A DNA stretch of 27,095 nucleotides from Flavobacteriaceae bacterium UBA7446 (GTDB lineage Bacteria; Bacteroidota; Bacteroidia; Flavobacteriales; Flavobacteriaceae): positions 1-27,095 of the forward strand of contig DLPY01000068.1 in the NCBI GenBank assembly GCA_002478685.1, read 5' to 3'. A program made the position numbers and the translations under genes. Below are positions 16,701 through 23,280 of this stretch, piece after piece. Numbering within the stretch: the first letter of the stretch is position 1; the number at the start of each line of letters is the position of its first letter. The notes below the pieces were generated by a model. It saw only the letters and a program-made list of their open reading frames with translations. It was not told the DNA's origin and ran no database searches.

Positions 16701-17037
16701 ATCGCTTATTGATAGGTTTGGGGCACTTCCCGAGCCCACAATTGCACTTTTTGAAAGTGTTCGCCTCAAGTGGTTGGGGGCGTTATTAGGCTTTGAAAAA
16801 ATCATCCTAAAAAAACAGAAGTGTATTTGTACATTCTTGGCTGAACCTGAAAGTTCGTTTTATCAAGAGGGTGCCTTTCAATTTATGTTGGGCAAATTGA
16901 GCACGTTAGGAAAGGCACAACTAAAAGAAAAAAACACCAAAGAAGGACAAAAGCTAGTGCTTGTGATTAATGACGTTTTATCCATTCAAAGCGCGATAAT
17001 TCTGCTCCAAAAACTTCAACAACCTACAACTGTTTAA
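13723..17037 (+). CDS. mfd: Transcription-repair coupling factor Mfd
   Basis: Mfd displaces RNA polymerase stalled at DNA damage and recruits UvrA for excision repair. From the GTG at 13723 it is 1104 residues (E. coli 1148). It shows the N-terminal UvrB-homology region (FAVRGGILDVHS), the RNA polymerase-interacting domain beginning LEVGDYVTHIDHGIG, Walker A GDVGFGKT (574-581), the DEEQ box (675-678), TATPIPRTLQ, helicase motif HQMRGRVGRS, and the C-terminal TRCF domain. The start is GTG; an in-frame TTG at 13699 lies upstream of the -7 box, so would not be transcribed from it. Its last 14 bases overlap the convergent ACT-domain gene. Confidence 0.95.
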   Translation: MTELPVLYQNNSQFRTVYEDVCANGSVTALGLIGSKYSFLVKSLFEQHPNTTIWILNNKEEAAYFLNDLEVLLPSPPLFYPSSYRRPYNIEETDNANVLLRAETLQKLKGHTKQLVVTYPEALFEQVLTTEELKRKTLSIDKGDELNIDFVNETLFEFGFNRVDFVAEPGEFAVRGGILDVHSFSHDEPFRIEFFGDEVDTIRTFDVSSQRSIQMHEQVKILANIEQKVNTEKRQSLFSFLCTKSLVCVQNESIVTAEIDALFKHAQKTYKNLSGEIKRQSPKELFIDGKVFKNGLDALLSIHFSPTEKTHSLVFSCQPQPHFKRKFDWLSEHLIENTEQQRVNHIFCASETQKERLTQIIEELAPETNFHCWIAPLYQGFVDEDENIVCYTDHQLFERYHKFRLKNCYSKKQAISLKALAQLEVGDYVTHIDHGIGTFGGLQRIDVEGKTQEAIKLFYGDRDILYVSIHSLHKISKFNGKDGAVPKVYKLGSGTWKKIKQKTKKKVKEIAFNLINVYAKRRMKKGFACSPDTYLQYELEASFLFEDTPDQRTATEAVKQDMEDQKPMDRLVCGDVGFGKTEVAIRAAFKAVDNGKQVAVLVPTTILAFQHYNTFLKRLREFPVTVDYLNRFRTAKQKKEVLEGIGNGAIDIVIGTHQLVGKSVSFKDLGLLIVDEEQKFGVNVKEKLRSLKEHVDVLTLTATPIPRTLQFSLMAARDLSVINTPPPNRYPIESQVISWSETQIRDAVIYELQRGGQVFFVHNRIENIGEISGMLQRLIPDARIATSHGQLTGNKLEELMLGFIEGVFDVLVATTIIESGLDVPNANTIFINNANHFGLSDLHQMRGRVGRSNKKAFCYFITPPFSVLTDDARKRMEAVNQYTALGSGFQIAMKDLEIRGAGDLLGGEQSGFINEIGFETYQKILKNAIEELQQNEFKALYPDQKPTAKELVLDTDFEIFFPTDYINYVTERLAQYQELATLKTEEELNEFGASLIDRFGALPEPTIALFESVRLKWLGALLGFEKIILKKQKCICTFLAEPESSFYQEGAFQFMLGKLSTLGKAQLKEKNTKEGQKLVLVINDVLSIQSAIILLQKLQQPTTV

Positions 17038-17683
17038 GGTCTTTTATCACCCGAAAAGCCTTATCCACTTGCTCATCATTAACCAAAATGGTAAACTCAT
17101 TTGAGGTTGAAATCACTTCATAAATATTGATTCCTTCCCATGAAAGACGTTGAAAAACGAAATAATAAATCCCAGGTATAGAAACGTTTTCTGTAGGTAA
17201 CTTAAGTGTAATCGAAGACAAATTTTCTTCTTTGTGTAAGCATTCCTCTTTAGCGAGATACGTGTCAACCAAAGGGGCAAGGTGTTTGCTAACCACAATA
17301 TTGCACTCGTGCACACCGCGAGACGAGGTGTAAAAATTCTCACTAGATAGCTTTAATTGAGACAACAATGTTGCCTGTGCCGCCAACAGTGTATCGGAGA
17401 CTTTAAAGTTGTAATCGATTAATGCGGAGCGCACTGTAATATCACCAATATTTTTGAGTGTTTTAATGATTTTGTGTGAGTAACGGAACTCTAAGTCCGT
17501 AGAAAGACGTTTGAGTGCCATAACAATCGCACCTGTGCGAACGGGTTTTTGGGTTTGTGCCTGAATATCTTCTTGCATAATACGCGACAACGAAGTCAGG
17601 TTGATAATCCCTTGTGTGAGCGCACTAATCAAAAATGGCTTTGACTTAATATACGCCTCAACGGCAGAAGCAATCGTTTTCAT
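17024..17683 (-). CDS. ACT-domain protein without kinase domain, flavobacterial conserved
   Basis: A 219-residue soluble protein. The C-terminal part (about 140-219) looks like an ACT domain: SSITLKLPTENVSIPGIYYF, then EGINIYEVISTSNEFTILVNDEQVDKAFRVI, as in the regulatory half of aspartokinases. The N-terminal part (about 1-135) has alpha-helical regions with AIVMALKRLS and no KFGG, GREGSD or other kinase motif. Homologues in flavobacteria are, to my recollection, sometimes labelled aspartate kinase; the sequence does not support a kinase. It may be a small-molecule sensor with a winged-helix-like N-terminal part, but this is inference. It is monocistronic, converges on mfd with a 14-base overlap, and has a TACCTTTG box upstream. 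Confidence 0.75.
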   Translation of the reverse strand: MKTIASAVEAYIKSKPFLISALTQGIINLTSLSRIMQEDIQAQTQKPVRTGAIVMALKRLSTDLEFRYSHKIIKTLKNIGDITVRSALIDYNFKVSDTLLAAQATLLSQLKLSSENFYTSSRGVHECNIVVSKHLAPLVDTYLAKEECLHKEENLSSITLKLPTENVSIPGIYYFVFQRLSWEGINIYEVISTSNEFTILVNDEQVDKAFRVIKDLKQL

Positions 17684-17700
17684 GTGCTTTAATTATTTCA

Positions 17701-17708
17701 CAAAGGTA
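17701..17708 (-). promoter_or_regulatory. -7 promoter element for the ACT-domain gene
   Basis: The minus strand reads TACCTTTG, a full match to TAnnTTTG, 17 bases before the ATG. No convincing -33 box is seen at 19-21 bases; the upstream stretch is very T-rich. Confidence 0.5.
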
Positions 17709-17744
17709 TATATAAAAACACGAAATGTTATAAAAATAACAATT

Positions 17745-18101
17745 CTAGAAGAAATAAAACGCACTCTCAATATGCTCAATGGTAATATTTGGTGCCACTC
17801 CTGTGATGCTCACAATATCAAATCGCGTTTCGCCTTGCCAGTTGTGTTTTTGGATAAAAAATTCAGCAGCTCGTGCTAACAGTTTGCGTTTTTTTGGTGT
17901 TACAAACTCGTGTGGCGCACCGTGTATTTCTGATTTTCGCCATTTTACTTCCACAATACACAACACATTGGCTTTTTGCGCAATGATATCAATCTCAGCT
18001 TTTTGGTAGTAAAAATTACGAGAAACAATTTCATACCCGCTCTTTTGTAAGTAAGCCGCAGCTAAGTTCTCGCCCTGTTTTCCTTTGTTAACTGAGTTCA
18101 T
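17745..18101 (-). CDS. yraN: YraN family (UPF0102) nuclease-fold protein
   Basis: A 118-residue protein of the YraN/UPF0102 family. It begins with the family KGKQGENLAAAYLQKSGYEI, then has the nuclease-like core EIDIIAQ and VEVKWR (a D-x(n)-E-x-K set as in Holliday-junction resolvase and restriction-enzyme folds), and ends with the conserved RFDIVSI segment. All candidate metal-binding residues are present. Biochemical role is not established as far as I know. It is divergent from metG, 86 bases apart, with only a weak -7-like box (TATCTTTA on the minus strand, 18123-18130). Confidence 0.9.
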   Translation of the reverse strand: MNSVNKGKQGENLAAAYLQKSGYEIVSRNFYYQKAEIDIIAQKANVLCIVEVKWRKSEIHGAPHEFVTPKKRKLLARAAEFFIQKHNWQGETRFDIVSITGVAPNITIEHIESAFYFF

Positions 18102-18163
18102 AGGTTAATAGTTTGGGTCATTTAAAGATAAAAAATCACGTCGAAGCACGGATATAAAATCCC

Positions 18164-18171
18164 TATTTTTG
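18164..18171 (+). promoter_or_regulatory. -7 promoter element for metG
   Basis: TATTTTTG, a full match to TAnnTTTG, lies 16 bases before the metG ATG in the yraN-metG divergent region. No TTTG -33 box was seen at the right spacing. Confidence 0.55.
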
Positions 18172-18187
18172 TGCCTATAACAATTGC

Positions 18188-19861
18188 ATGAACAAACGCC
18201 ATACCATTACCGCTGCACTGCCCTATACCAACGGACCCATTCACATTGGACACCTAGCAGGAGTTTATGTGCCCGCCGATATTTATGCCCGTTATCTTCG
18301 TATGCGAGGCAAAGAAGTCCTTTTTATTTGCGGGAGTGATGAGCATGGCGTTGCCATTTCAATGAAAGCCAAAAAAGAAGGCATTACACCTATGGAAGTC
18401 ATTGATAAATACCATAATATCATCAAAAAATCATTTGATGACTTTGGAATTTCGTTTAATTATTACGGCAGAACTTCTAGCGATGTGCACCGAGAAACAG
18501 CGCAAGAATTTTTTAAAACTATGCATGCCAACGACTGTTTTGAAACACAGACCACAGAACAGCTTTACGATGCCAAAGAAAATCAATTTTTGGCAGACAG
18601 ATATGTTGTTGGCACCTGCCCAAAATGTGGTCACCCCGAAGCGTATGGCGACCAATGCGAAGCTTGCGGAAGTTCCTTAAATGCAACTGATTTGATTAAC
18701 CCAAAATCTGCGCTTTCTGGAGAAGCACCAAGTCTAAAAACCACCACGCATTGGTATTTGCCCTTAGACCGTTATGAAGATTTTTTGCGTTTATGGATTT
18801 TAGAATCGCATAAATCCGATTGGAAAACAAATGTGTTAGGGCAAGTAAAGTCGTGGATAGACGATGGGTTAAAAGCCAGAGCCGTTACGCGTGATTTGTC
18901 ATGGGGAATTCCCGTTCCAGTAGCAGGTGGCGAAAATAAAGTGTTGTATGTTTGGTTTGATGCGCCCATTGGCTACATCTCGGCAACCAAAGAATGGGCT
19001 GCACAGGAAGGTGCCGATTGGAAACCCTATTGGCAAGATAAAAACACCGAATTGGTACATTTTATTGGAAAGGATAATATTGTGTTTCACTGTATTATTT
19101 TTCCCTCAGTGCTCAAGGCAATGGGCAAGTATATCCTTCCCGAAAACGTACCTGCCAATGAATTTTTAAACTTAGAGGGGCAAAAGCTATCTACCTCTAA
19201 AAATTGGGCGGTTTGGTTGCATGAATACCTAGAAGACTTTCCCGAAAAACAAGATGTGTTGCGCTATGTGCTAACAGCAAATGCCCCCGAAACCAAAGAC
19301 AACGACTTTACATGGAACGACTTTCAAACTCGAAACAATAGTGAACTCGTTGCTATTTTCGGAAATTTTATCAACCGTGTAATGGTATTGATGAAAAAAT
19401 ACTACGAAGGCGTAGTGCCCGTGGCAAACGCATTAAGCTCAGCAGATAAGGCAACCATAAAAAAACTGGCTGATGCACCAATCGAAATCGCACAACTCAT
19501 TGAACAGTATAAGTTTAGAGCGGCAAGTCAAGAAATGATGCAACTTGCCAGATTGGGAAATAAGTATTTGGCTGATGAAGAGCCTTGGAAGCTCATAAAA
19601 ACCGACCCCAAGCGTGTGGCTACAATAATGCATACCGCTTTGCAAGTAGCAGCTGGTTTGGCAATTGTCTCTGAACCATTTTTACCACACACGGCGCAAA
19701 AACTACGCAGGATGTTACAACTAAATAAGGCTTTGAGCTGGGATAATGTCAGCGCATTGCATCTTATAGAAGGTGGCCATCAACTAGGCGAAGCCGCGCT
19801 TTTGTTTGAAAAAATAGAAGACGATATCATAGCTACACAGTTAGAAAAACTTTCTTCTTAG
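18188..19861 (+). CDS. metG: Methionyl-tRNA synthetase, short form
   Basis: A class I synthetase that charges initiator and elongator tRNA-Met. It has HIGH as HIGH (19-22) in GPIHIGHLAG, a zinc knuckle with Cys144, Cys147, Cys157 and Cys160, the VWFDAPIGYIS catalytic stretch, and the KMSKS loop as KLSTS (333-337). The alpha-helical anticodon-binding domain follows to about residue 540. The protein is 557 residues; many Bacteroidota and E. coli MetRS are about 680-690 because of a C-terminal Trbp111-like tRNA-binding/dimerisation domain, which is absent here. No remnant of that domain is visible in any frame downstream, so it looks like a native short form. Confidence 0.95.
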   Translation: MNKRHTITAALPYTNGPIHIGHLAGVYVPADIYARYLRMRGKEVLFICGSDEHGVAISMKAKKEGITPMEVIDKYHNIIKKSFDDFGISFNYYGRTSSDVHRETAQEFFKTMHANDCFETQTTEQLYDAKENQFLADRYVVGTCPKCGHPEAYGDQCEACGSSLNATDLINPKSALSGEAPSLKTTTHWYLPLDRYEDFLRLWILESHKSDWKTNVLGQVKSWIDDGLKARAVTRDLSWGIPVPVAGGENKVLYVWFDAPIGYISATKEWAAQEGADWKPYWQDKNTELVHFIGKDNIVFHCIIFPSVLKAMGKYILPENVPANEFLNLEGQKLSTSKNWAVWLHEYLEDFPEKQDVLRYVLTANAPETKDNDFTWNDFQTRNNSELVAIFGNFINRVMVLMKKYYEGVVPVANALSSADKATIKKLADAPIEIAQLIEQYKFRAASQEMMQLARLGNKYLADEEPWKLIKTDPKRVATIMHTALQVAAGLAIVSEPFLPHTAQKLRRMLQLNKALSWDNVSALHLIEGGHQLGEAALLFEKIEDDIIATQLEKLSS

Positions 19862-19887
19862 AAACGAACGTTTAAAATCCTACGCTA

Positions 19888-19911
19888 AATTATGCTGAAT
19901 TTGGCATAATT
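19888..19911. repeat. Inverted repeat after metG
   Basis: AATTATGC (19888-19895) and GCATAATT (19904-19911) form an 8-bp stem with an eight-base loop, 26 bases after the metG stop. There is no T tract after it, so it is not a standard rho-independent terminator; it could stabilise the metG 3' end or be a dyad operator for the next small gene. Confidence 0.4.
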
Positions 19912-19921
19912 ATAACGACCA

Positions 19922-19953
19922 TTTGTATTTTAAAACAAAATGCTTTACTTTTA
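19922..19953 (+). promoter_or_regulatory. Likely promoter of the small membrane protein
   Basis: TTTG at 19922-19925, a 20-base spacer, then TACTTTTA at 19946-19953: a full -33 box and a 7/8 match to the -7 consensus at the canonical distance, 20 bases before the ATG at 19974. Confidence 0.5.
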
Positions 19954-19973
19954 TTAAACCTAATCTTACAGTT

Positions 19974-20192
19974 ATGACAAAACAACCCCTTTATAAAAAA
20001 ATCTCTACTTTTGGATTTGTGCTCCTTCTTGTTTCTTTTCCATTACTCATCATTACTGAAGTAGACATGGTAGATTTTTTAAAACATTTACAAATATTAA
20101 ATTCTGACGAGGGTATAGTCTGTGTTTTATTTTCAATTGGAATACTAATTTTTTGTACTGGATTAGTTCTGAAAAAATTTAGCACAGCCTAA
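19974..20192 (+). CDS. Small membrane protein, unrecognised
   Basis: A 72-residue protein starting MTKQPLYKKIS. It has two hydrophobic stretches that should span the membrane, about 11-27 (FGFVLLLVSFPLLIIT) and about 48-66 (VCVLFSIGILIFCTGLVL), joined by an acidic loop. The basic start suggests an N-terminus inside the cell. I do not recognise the family. The frame is open to a TTG at 19923, but that start lies over the putative -33 box, so the ATG is preferred. It stands alone between metG and the deacetylase gene. Confidence 0.6.
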   Translation: MTKQPLYKKISTFGFVLLLVSFPLLIITEVDMVDFLKHLQILNSDEGIVCVLFSIGILIFCTGLVLKKFSTA

Positions 20193-20194
20193 GC

Positions 20195-20202
20195 TATATT
20201 TG
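20195..20202 (+). promoter_or_regulatory. -7 promoter element for the HDAC-like gene
   Basis: TATATTTG, a full match to TAnnTTTG, lies only five bases before the ATG at 20208. If used, the transcript starts at or within a few bases of the start codon. No good -33 box was found. Confidence 0.55.
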
Positions 20203-20207
20203 CGGCA

Positions 20208-21110
20208 ATGATTCGCATTGCCCATCATTCCATATACGCACATCCCTTGCCAAAAGGGCATCGGTTTCCCATGTTAAAATATGAGATGTTGCCCGAACAG
20301 CTTGTTCGTGAAGGCACTTGTAAGCGAGAACAATTTTTTTCGCCTAACCGCGTTTTCGAAAAACATATTTTGCGCACACATTGTGCGGAATACTACAAGC
20401 AATTAAAGGAATTATCACTATCAAAAAAAGAGGAGAGACGTATTGGGTTTCCCTTATCCCGTGAACTTATTGAGCGTGAGTGCGTTATTGCTCAGGGCAC
20501 TTTGGAGGGTTGTGAATTTGCACTAAAACACGGCATTTCGTTCAATATTGCTGGCGGAACACACCACGCTTTCTTTGATAGTGGCGAGGCATTTTGCCTA
20601 CTTAACGATCAAGCAATTGCCGCTAATTATTTGCTTCATAGCCAACAAGTAAATCAAGTATTAATTATTGATTTAGACGTACATCAGGGCAATGGAACAG
20701 CTGCACTTTTTCGCAACAATCCAAATGTGTTTACCTTTTCTATGCACGGTAAGGCGAATTACCCCTTTGAAAAAGAGGTTAGTGATTTGGATATTGCCCT
20801 TGGGGATAATACACAAGACAGCGAATATCTTGAGATTTTAGAAGTTCAATTAGCCCATCTGTTCACTACTGTTCAGCCCGATTTTGTGTTTTATCTCTCT
20901 GGTGTTGATGTTATTAAAGAGGATAAACTTGGGCGTTTGAGCCTGTCACTTGATGGCACAAAAAAGCGAGACGAAATGGTCTTGTCGTCTTGCTTTGAAC
21001 GTGGCATTCCCGTGCAATGCAGTATGGGTGGTGGCTATGCGCCCGATGTAAATTTAATTGTTGAGGCGCACGCCAATACCTATCGTATAGCAGCAGAAAT
21101 TTTTGAATGA
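20208..21110 (+). CDS. Histone deacetylase-family protein (class IV/AcuC-like)
   Basis: A 300-residue zinc-dependent deacetylase of the HDAC/AcuC/acetylpolyamine amidohydrolase superfamily. Visible are the active-site GGTHHA with His119-His120, zinc ligands Asp157 and His159 in DLDVHQGNGT, the third ligand Asp234 in SGVD, and the transition-state Tyr277 in GGGYAPD. Features such as the short length and SGVDVIKEDKLGRLSLS resemble the HDAC11 (class IV) branch. Bacterial members remove acetyl groups from lysines, polyamines or other small amides; the substrate here is unknown. It ends directly against the convergent ssb stop codon with no bases between. Confidence 0.88.
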   Translation: MIRIAHHSIYAHPLPKGHRFPMLKYEMLPEQLVREGTCKREQFFSPNRVFEKHILRTHCAEYYKQLKELSLSKKEERRIGFPLSRELIERECVIAQGTLEGCEFALKHGISFNIAGGTHHAFFDSGEAFCLLNDQAIAANYLLHSQQVNQVLIIDLDVHQGNGTAALFRNNPNVFTFSMHGKANYPFEKEVSDLDIALGDNTQDSEYLEILEVQLAHLFTTVQPDFVFYLSGVDVIKEDKLGRLSLSLDGTKKRDEMVLSSCFERGIPVQCSMGGGYAPDVNLIVEAHANTYRIAAEIFE

Positions 21111-21437
21111 TTACAGCATTAGCATTTCGTCCAAATGAATTTCTGCACTATGCCGTTTTTCTCCCAATTTAGTTTCATAATCTCTATACACCAGTCGCCC
21201 ATGGCATGCCACATGGCTTCCCTTTTTAAGGTGTTTGATGCAAATATCCGCTAGCTTGTCCCATGCAACAATGCGATGCCACTGGGTATTTTCAACCGTG
21301 TCGCCCTCCTTGTTTTTGTAACGAAGGTTGGTGGCAAGTGAAAACTTAGCTAACTTTTTGTTGTTGTCTAACTCAACTTCTTCGGGGTCATCTCCCAGAT
21401 GACCAATGAGCTGAACTTTGTTCTGAATTGTACTCAT
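21111..21437 (-). CDS. ssb: Single-stranded DNA-binding protein, short form
   Basis: A 108-residue SSB consisting of one OB fold: NKVQLIGHLGDDPE (6-19), FSLATN, the WHRIVAWDKLAD stretch and GRLVYRDYE. The usual long disordered C-terminal tail ending in an acidic DDDIPF-type tip, which recruits repair proteins, is absent; the protein ends HLDEMLML right after the OB fold. Flavobacteria often have a second short SSB like this. It lies 30 bases downstream of the CBS-domain gene on the same strand, so they probably share a transcript. Confidence 0.93.
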   Translation of the reverse strand: MSTIQNKVQLIGHLGDDPEEVELDNNKKLAKFSLATNLRYKNKEGDTVENTQWHRIVAWDKLADICIKHLKKGSHVACHGRLVYRDYETKLGEKRHSAEIHLDEMLML

Positions 21438-21467
21438 GATAAGGGGTTTTTAAAAAATTTATAACCA

Positions 21468-21932
21468 TTAGCGCCATCGCTGGCTACGCAGCAATAACGC
21501 CGCTTTCACAACATCTTGCCTACTAATTTGTCCTACTAGTCTGCCATGCTCCAAAACCGGAAGACGCCGTCTGTTTGTTTTATGAAACAGCGTAGCAGCA
21601 TCAAAAATGGTTTTATCAGCTTCTATAGTATCTACTTCCGCTGTCATGCTTTCTCCCACTTTACGGTCAAAAAAAGGCTGATTAAAATACTTACCTTCAG
21701 ACAAATGCTTGATGCAATCCGCTTCAGAAATGATACCTACAAGACCGGACAAATCATCGACAACAGGACCACCCGAAATTTTGTTACGAATCAAAATTCG
21801 CATCACTTCCAGAACGGATTGTTGCTTCGAAAACGTAATCAAATTGCGTGTCATATATTCCCGAACCAATAGCGATTTTGGTCGCTTGGACGTAAGTTTT
21901 TGACGTGCCGCTTGAAAACTTTTTATAGGCAT
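21468..21932 (-). CDS. CBS-domain pair protein
   Basis: A 154-residue soluble protein made of two CBS motifs: one from about residue 25 (VREYMTRNLITFSKQQSVLEVMRILIRNKISGGPVVD, seen in parts) with GIISEADCIKH, and one from about 92 (VGESMTAEVDTIEADKTIFDAATLF) ending GQISRQDVVKA. Tandem CBS domains bind adenosine nucleotides and act as energy sensors; stand-alone proteins like this regulate partners that are often unknown. The tail is basic (LRSQRWR). It is followed by ssb after 30 bases. A 7/8 -7 box (TACCTTTT, minus strand, 21951-21958) precedes it. Confidence 0.85.
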   Translation of the reverse strand: MPIKSFQAARQKLTSKRPKSLLVREYMTRNLITFSKQQSVLEVMRILIRNKISGGPVVDDLSGLVGIISEADCIKHLSEGKYFNQPFFDRKVGESMTAEVDTIEADKTIFDAATLFHKTNRRRLPVLEHGRLVGQISRQDVVKAALLLRSQRWR

Positions 21933-22014
21933 TGTTTGTGTTTATTGATGAAAAGGTAGGAAAAAATTTTTAAATCGTCCATTTTCCCACAAAAAAGATA
22001 CTTTTACACGTGAT

Positions 22015-22830
22015 ATGAAACAGATTTCAATTTTGGGCTGTGGATGGCTTGGGCGTGCACTTGCTAAAAGGCTTTTGGAAAAAGGGTATTCAATAAATGG
22101 AAGTGTTAGATCTGAGAGGAAGAGCAATACGTTGAGGGCTCTGGGTATTTTGCCGTATGTTATACAAATAGAGAATATAGGCATTGTAGGAGCCATTAAG
22201 TCATTTGTTTCAGATGCTGATATAATCATAACCACATTACCACCTGGTCTTCGTCAGAATCCTGATGCGGATTATGCCATGCGGATAACACATATCTTAA
22301 AATCAATTCCACCCCATTCAAATTGTAAAATCTTGCACCTAAGCAGCATTGGTGTTTTTGGTGCATCGCAAGGCGAAGTAGATGAAACTACGGTCCCCAA
22401 GCCAACAACCGCCGTAGGTAATCAACTGCTTGAAGCAGAAAAAGCCGTACTAGAATTGGGCAGTAATGCCACAATTGTACGCCTTGGTGGATTGGTGGGT
22501 GATGGACGCCATCCTGTAAAGCAGTTGGCTGGAAAAACAGGGCTTCCAGCACCATTGGCACCAACTAATTTAGTGCATCAAAATGATGTAGTTTCATTTT
22601 TAACTTCTGTAATCGAAGGAAGTTTTTGGGGGCATACCTTCCATTGTGTTAGTCCTCTGCATCAAAAAAGAGCTGCCTTCTACACAAAGGAATGCAAAGA
22701 AAATGAGCTAGAACCTCCGCAATTTTTATCAGAAAAAAGCGATAGAACAAAAAAGGTGTTGGACACCATAAGCGCCGAGCTATTTGGGTTTGTATACAAC
22801 TTAGCGGGGTGCCATTTCAAGGATTGCTGA
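22015..22830 (+). CDS. YeeZ-like NAD(P)-binding Rossmann protein
   Basis: A 271-residue member of the extended short-chain dehydrogenase/YeeZ group. The N-terminus has GCGWLGRALA (8-17, GxGxxG), and Arg32 after the second strand (SVRSERK) favours NADP. LHLSSIGVFG holds the strand 5 Ser seen in sugar-epimerase-like proteins, and the usual YxxxK is not clear (VGNQLLEAEKAV lies at that position), so catalysis is uncertain. LVHQNDVV matches the C-terminal substrate-domain motif of the family. Substrate unknown. TACTTTTA at 21999-22006 is a 7/8 promoter match. Its 3' end overlaps the convergent lipoprotein gene by 30 bases. Confidence 0.75.
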   Translation: MKQISILGCGWLGRALAKRLLEKGYSINGSVRSERKSNTLRALGILPYVIQIENIGIVGAIKSFVSDADIIITTLPPGLRQNPDADYAMRITHILKSIPPHSNCKILHLSSIGVFGASQGEVDETTVPKPTTAVGNQLLEAEKAVLELGSNATIVRLGGLVGDGRHPVKQLAGKTGLPAPLAPTNLVHQNDVVSFLTSVIEGSFWGHTFHCVSPLHQKRAAFYTKECKENELEPPQFLSEKSDRTKKVLDTISAELFGFVYNLAGCHFKDC

Positions 22831-23277
22831 AGGTTTTTCTGCGTTTATATGACTCACAAAAACATTCCAACTGTTTTTCATTTTGGCAATAGCCCGTGCT
22901 TGTTGCTCGGCGGCATTGTCACTCAATCTTTTATCGGAAGCAACATAGACGTCGGTCAGGAAAACTGTATAACGTGATTGAATGGGGCTTGTGTCAAATT
23001 CCACTGGCAACACTTGTCTGGAAAATATAATTGCTTCTTTTTTCAACGTTTCTAATGTAACCTTACGTTGCGCAAATGGAATTTCGTTAAGAGATTCCAT
23101 CAATTGGATCAAATTAGACCAATCCAGTGAGTCTAGAGGTTGTGGCGTAGCCACATCAACCGAGGCAATGATAGAATCTGCAATGGCTGTACCAGCGACT
23201 TTTTGCGTGGGCACTTGAGGCATGGATTGTGTACACCCAATAAAAAGAAGTAAGCTGCAAAATAAGATAAATCTCAT
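22801..23277 (-). CDS. Small putative lipoprotein, unrecognised
   Basis: A 158-residue protein from the ATG at 23277. It starts MRFILFCSLLLFIGC, a lipoprotein signal peptide with the lipobox FIGC and modified Cys15; the next residues TQS do not show an obvious inner-membrane retention signal, so periplasmic or outer-membrane anchoring is likely. The rest is helical and polar (WSNLIQLMESLNEIPF, ATIAKMKNSW-like C-terminal helix). I do not recognise a named family. A TTG six bases upstream (23283) is in frame but lies inside the -7 box, so it is rejected. It is 36 bases after the GH3 stop on the same strand but has its own promoter. Confidence 0.7.
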   Translation of the reverse strand: MRFILFCSLLLFIGCTQSMPQVPTQKVAGTAIADSIIASVDVATPQPLDSLDWSNLIQLMESLNEIPFAQRKVTLETLKKEAIIFSRQVLPVEFDTSPIQSRYTVFLTDVYVASDKRLSDNAAEQQARAIAKMKNSWNVFVSHINAEKPSAILEMAPR

Positions 23278-23280
23278 AGT

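Noticed and set aside
17024..17683. Aspartate kinase
   Set aside because: No kinase motifs; only the ACT-like C-terminal part is shared with aspartokinases.
19862..19973. Frameshifted continuation of metG encoding the tRNA-binding domain
   Set aside because: The 112 bases after the stop show no trace of that domain in any frame and contain a dyad and a promoter.
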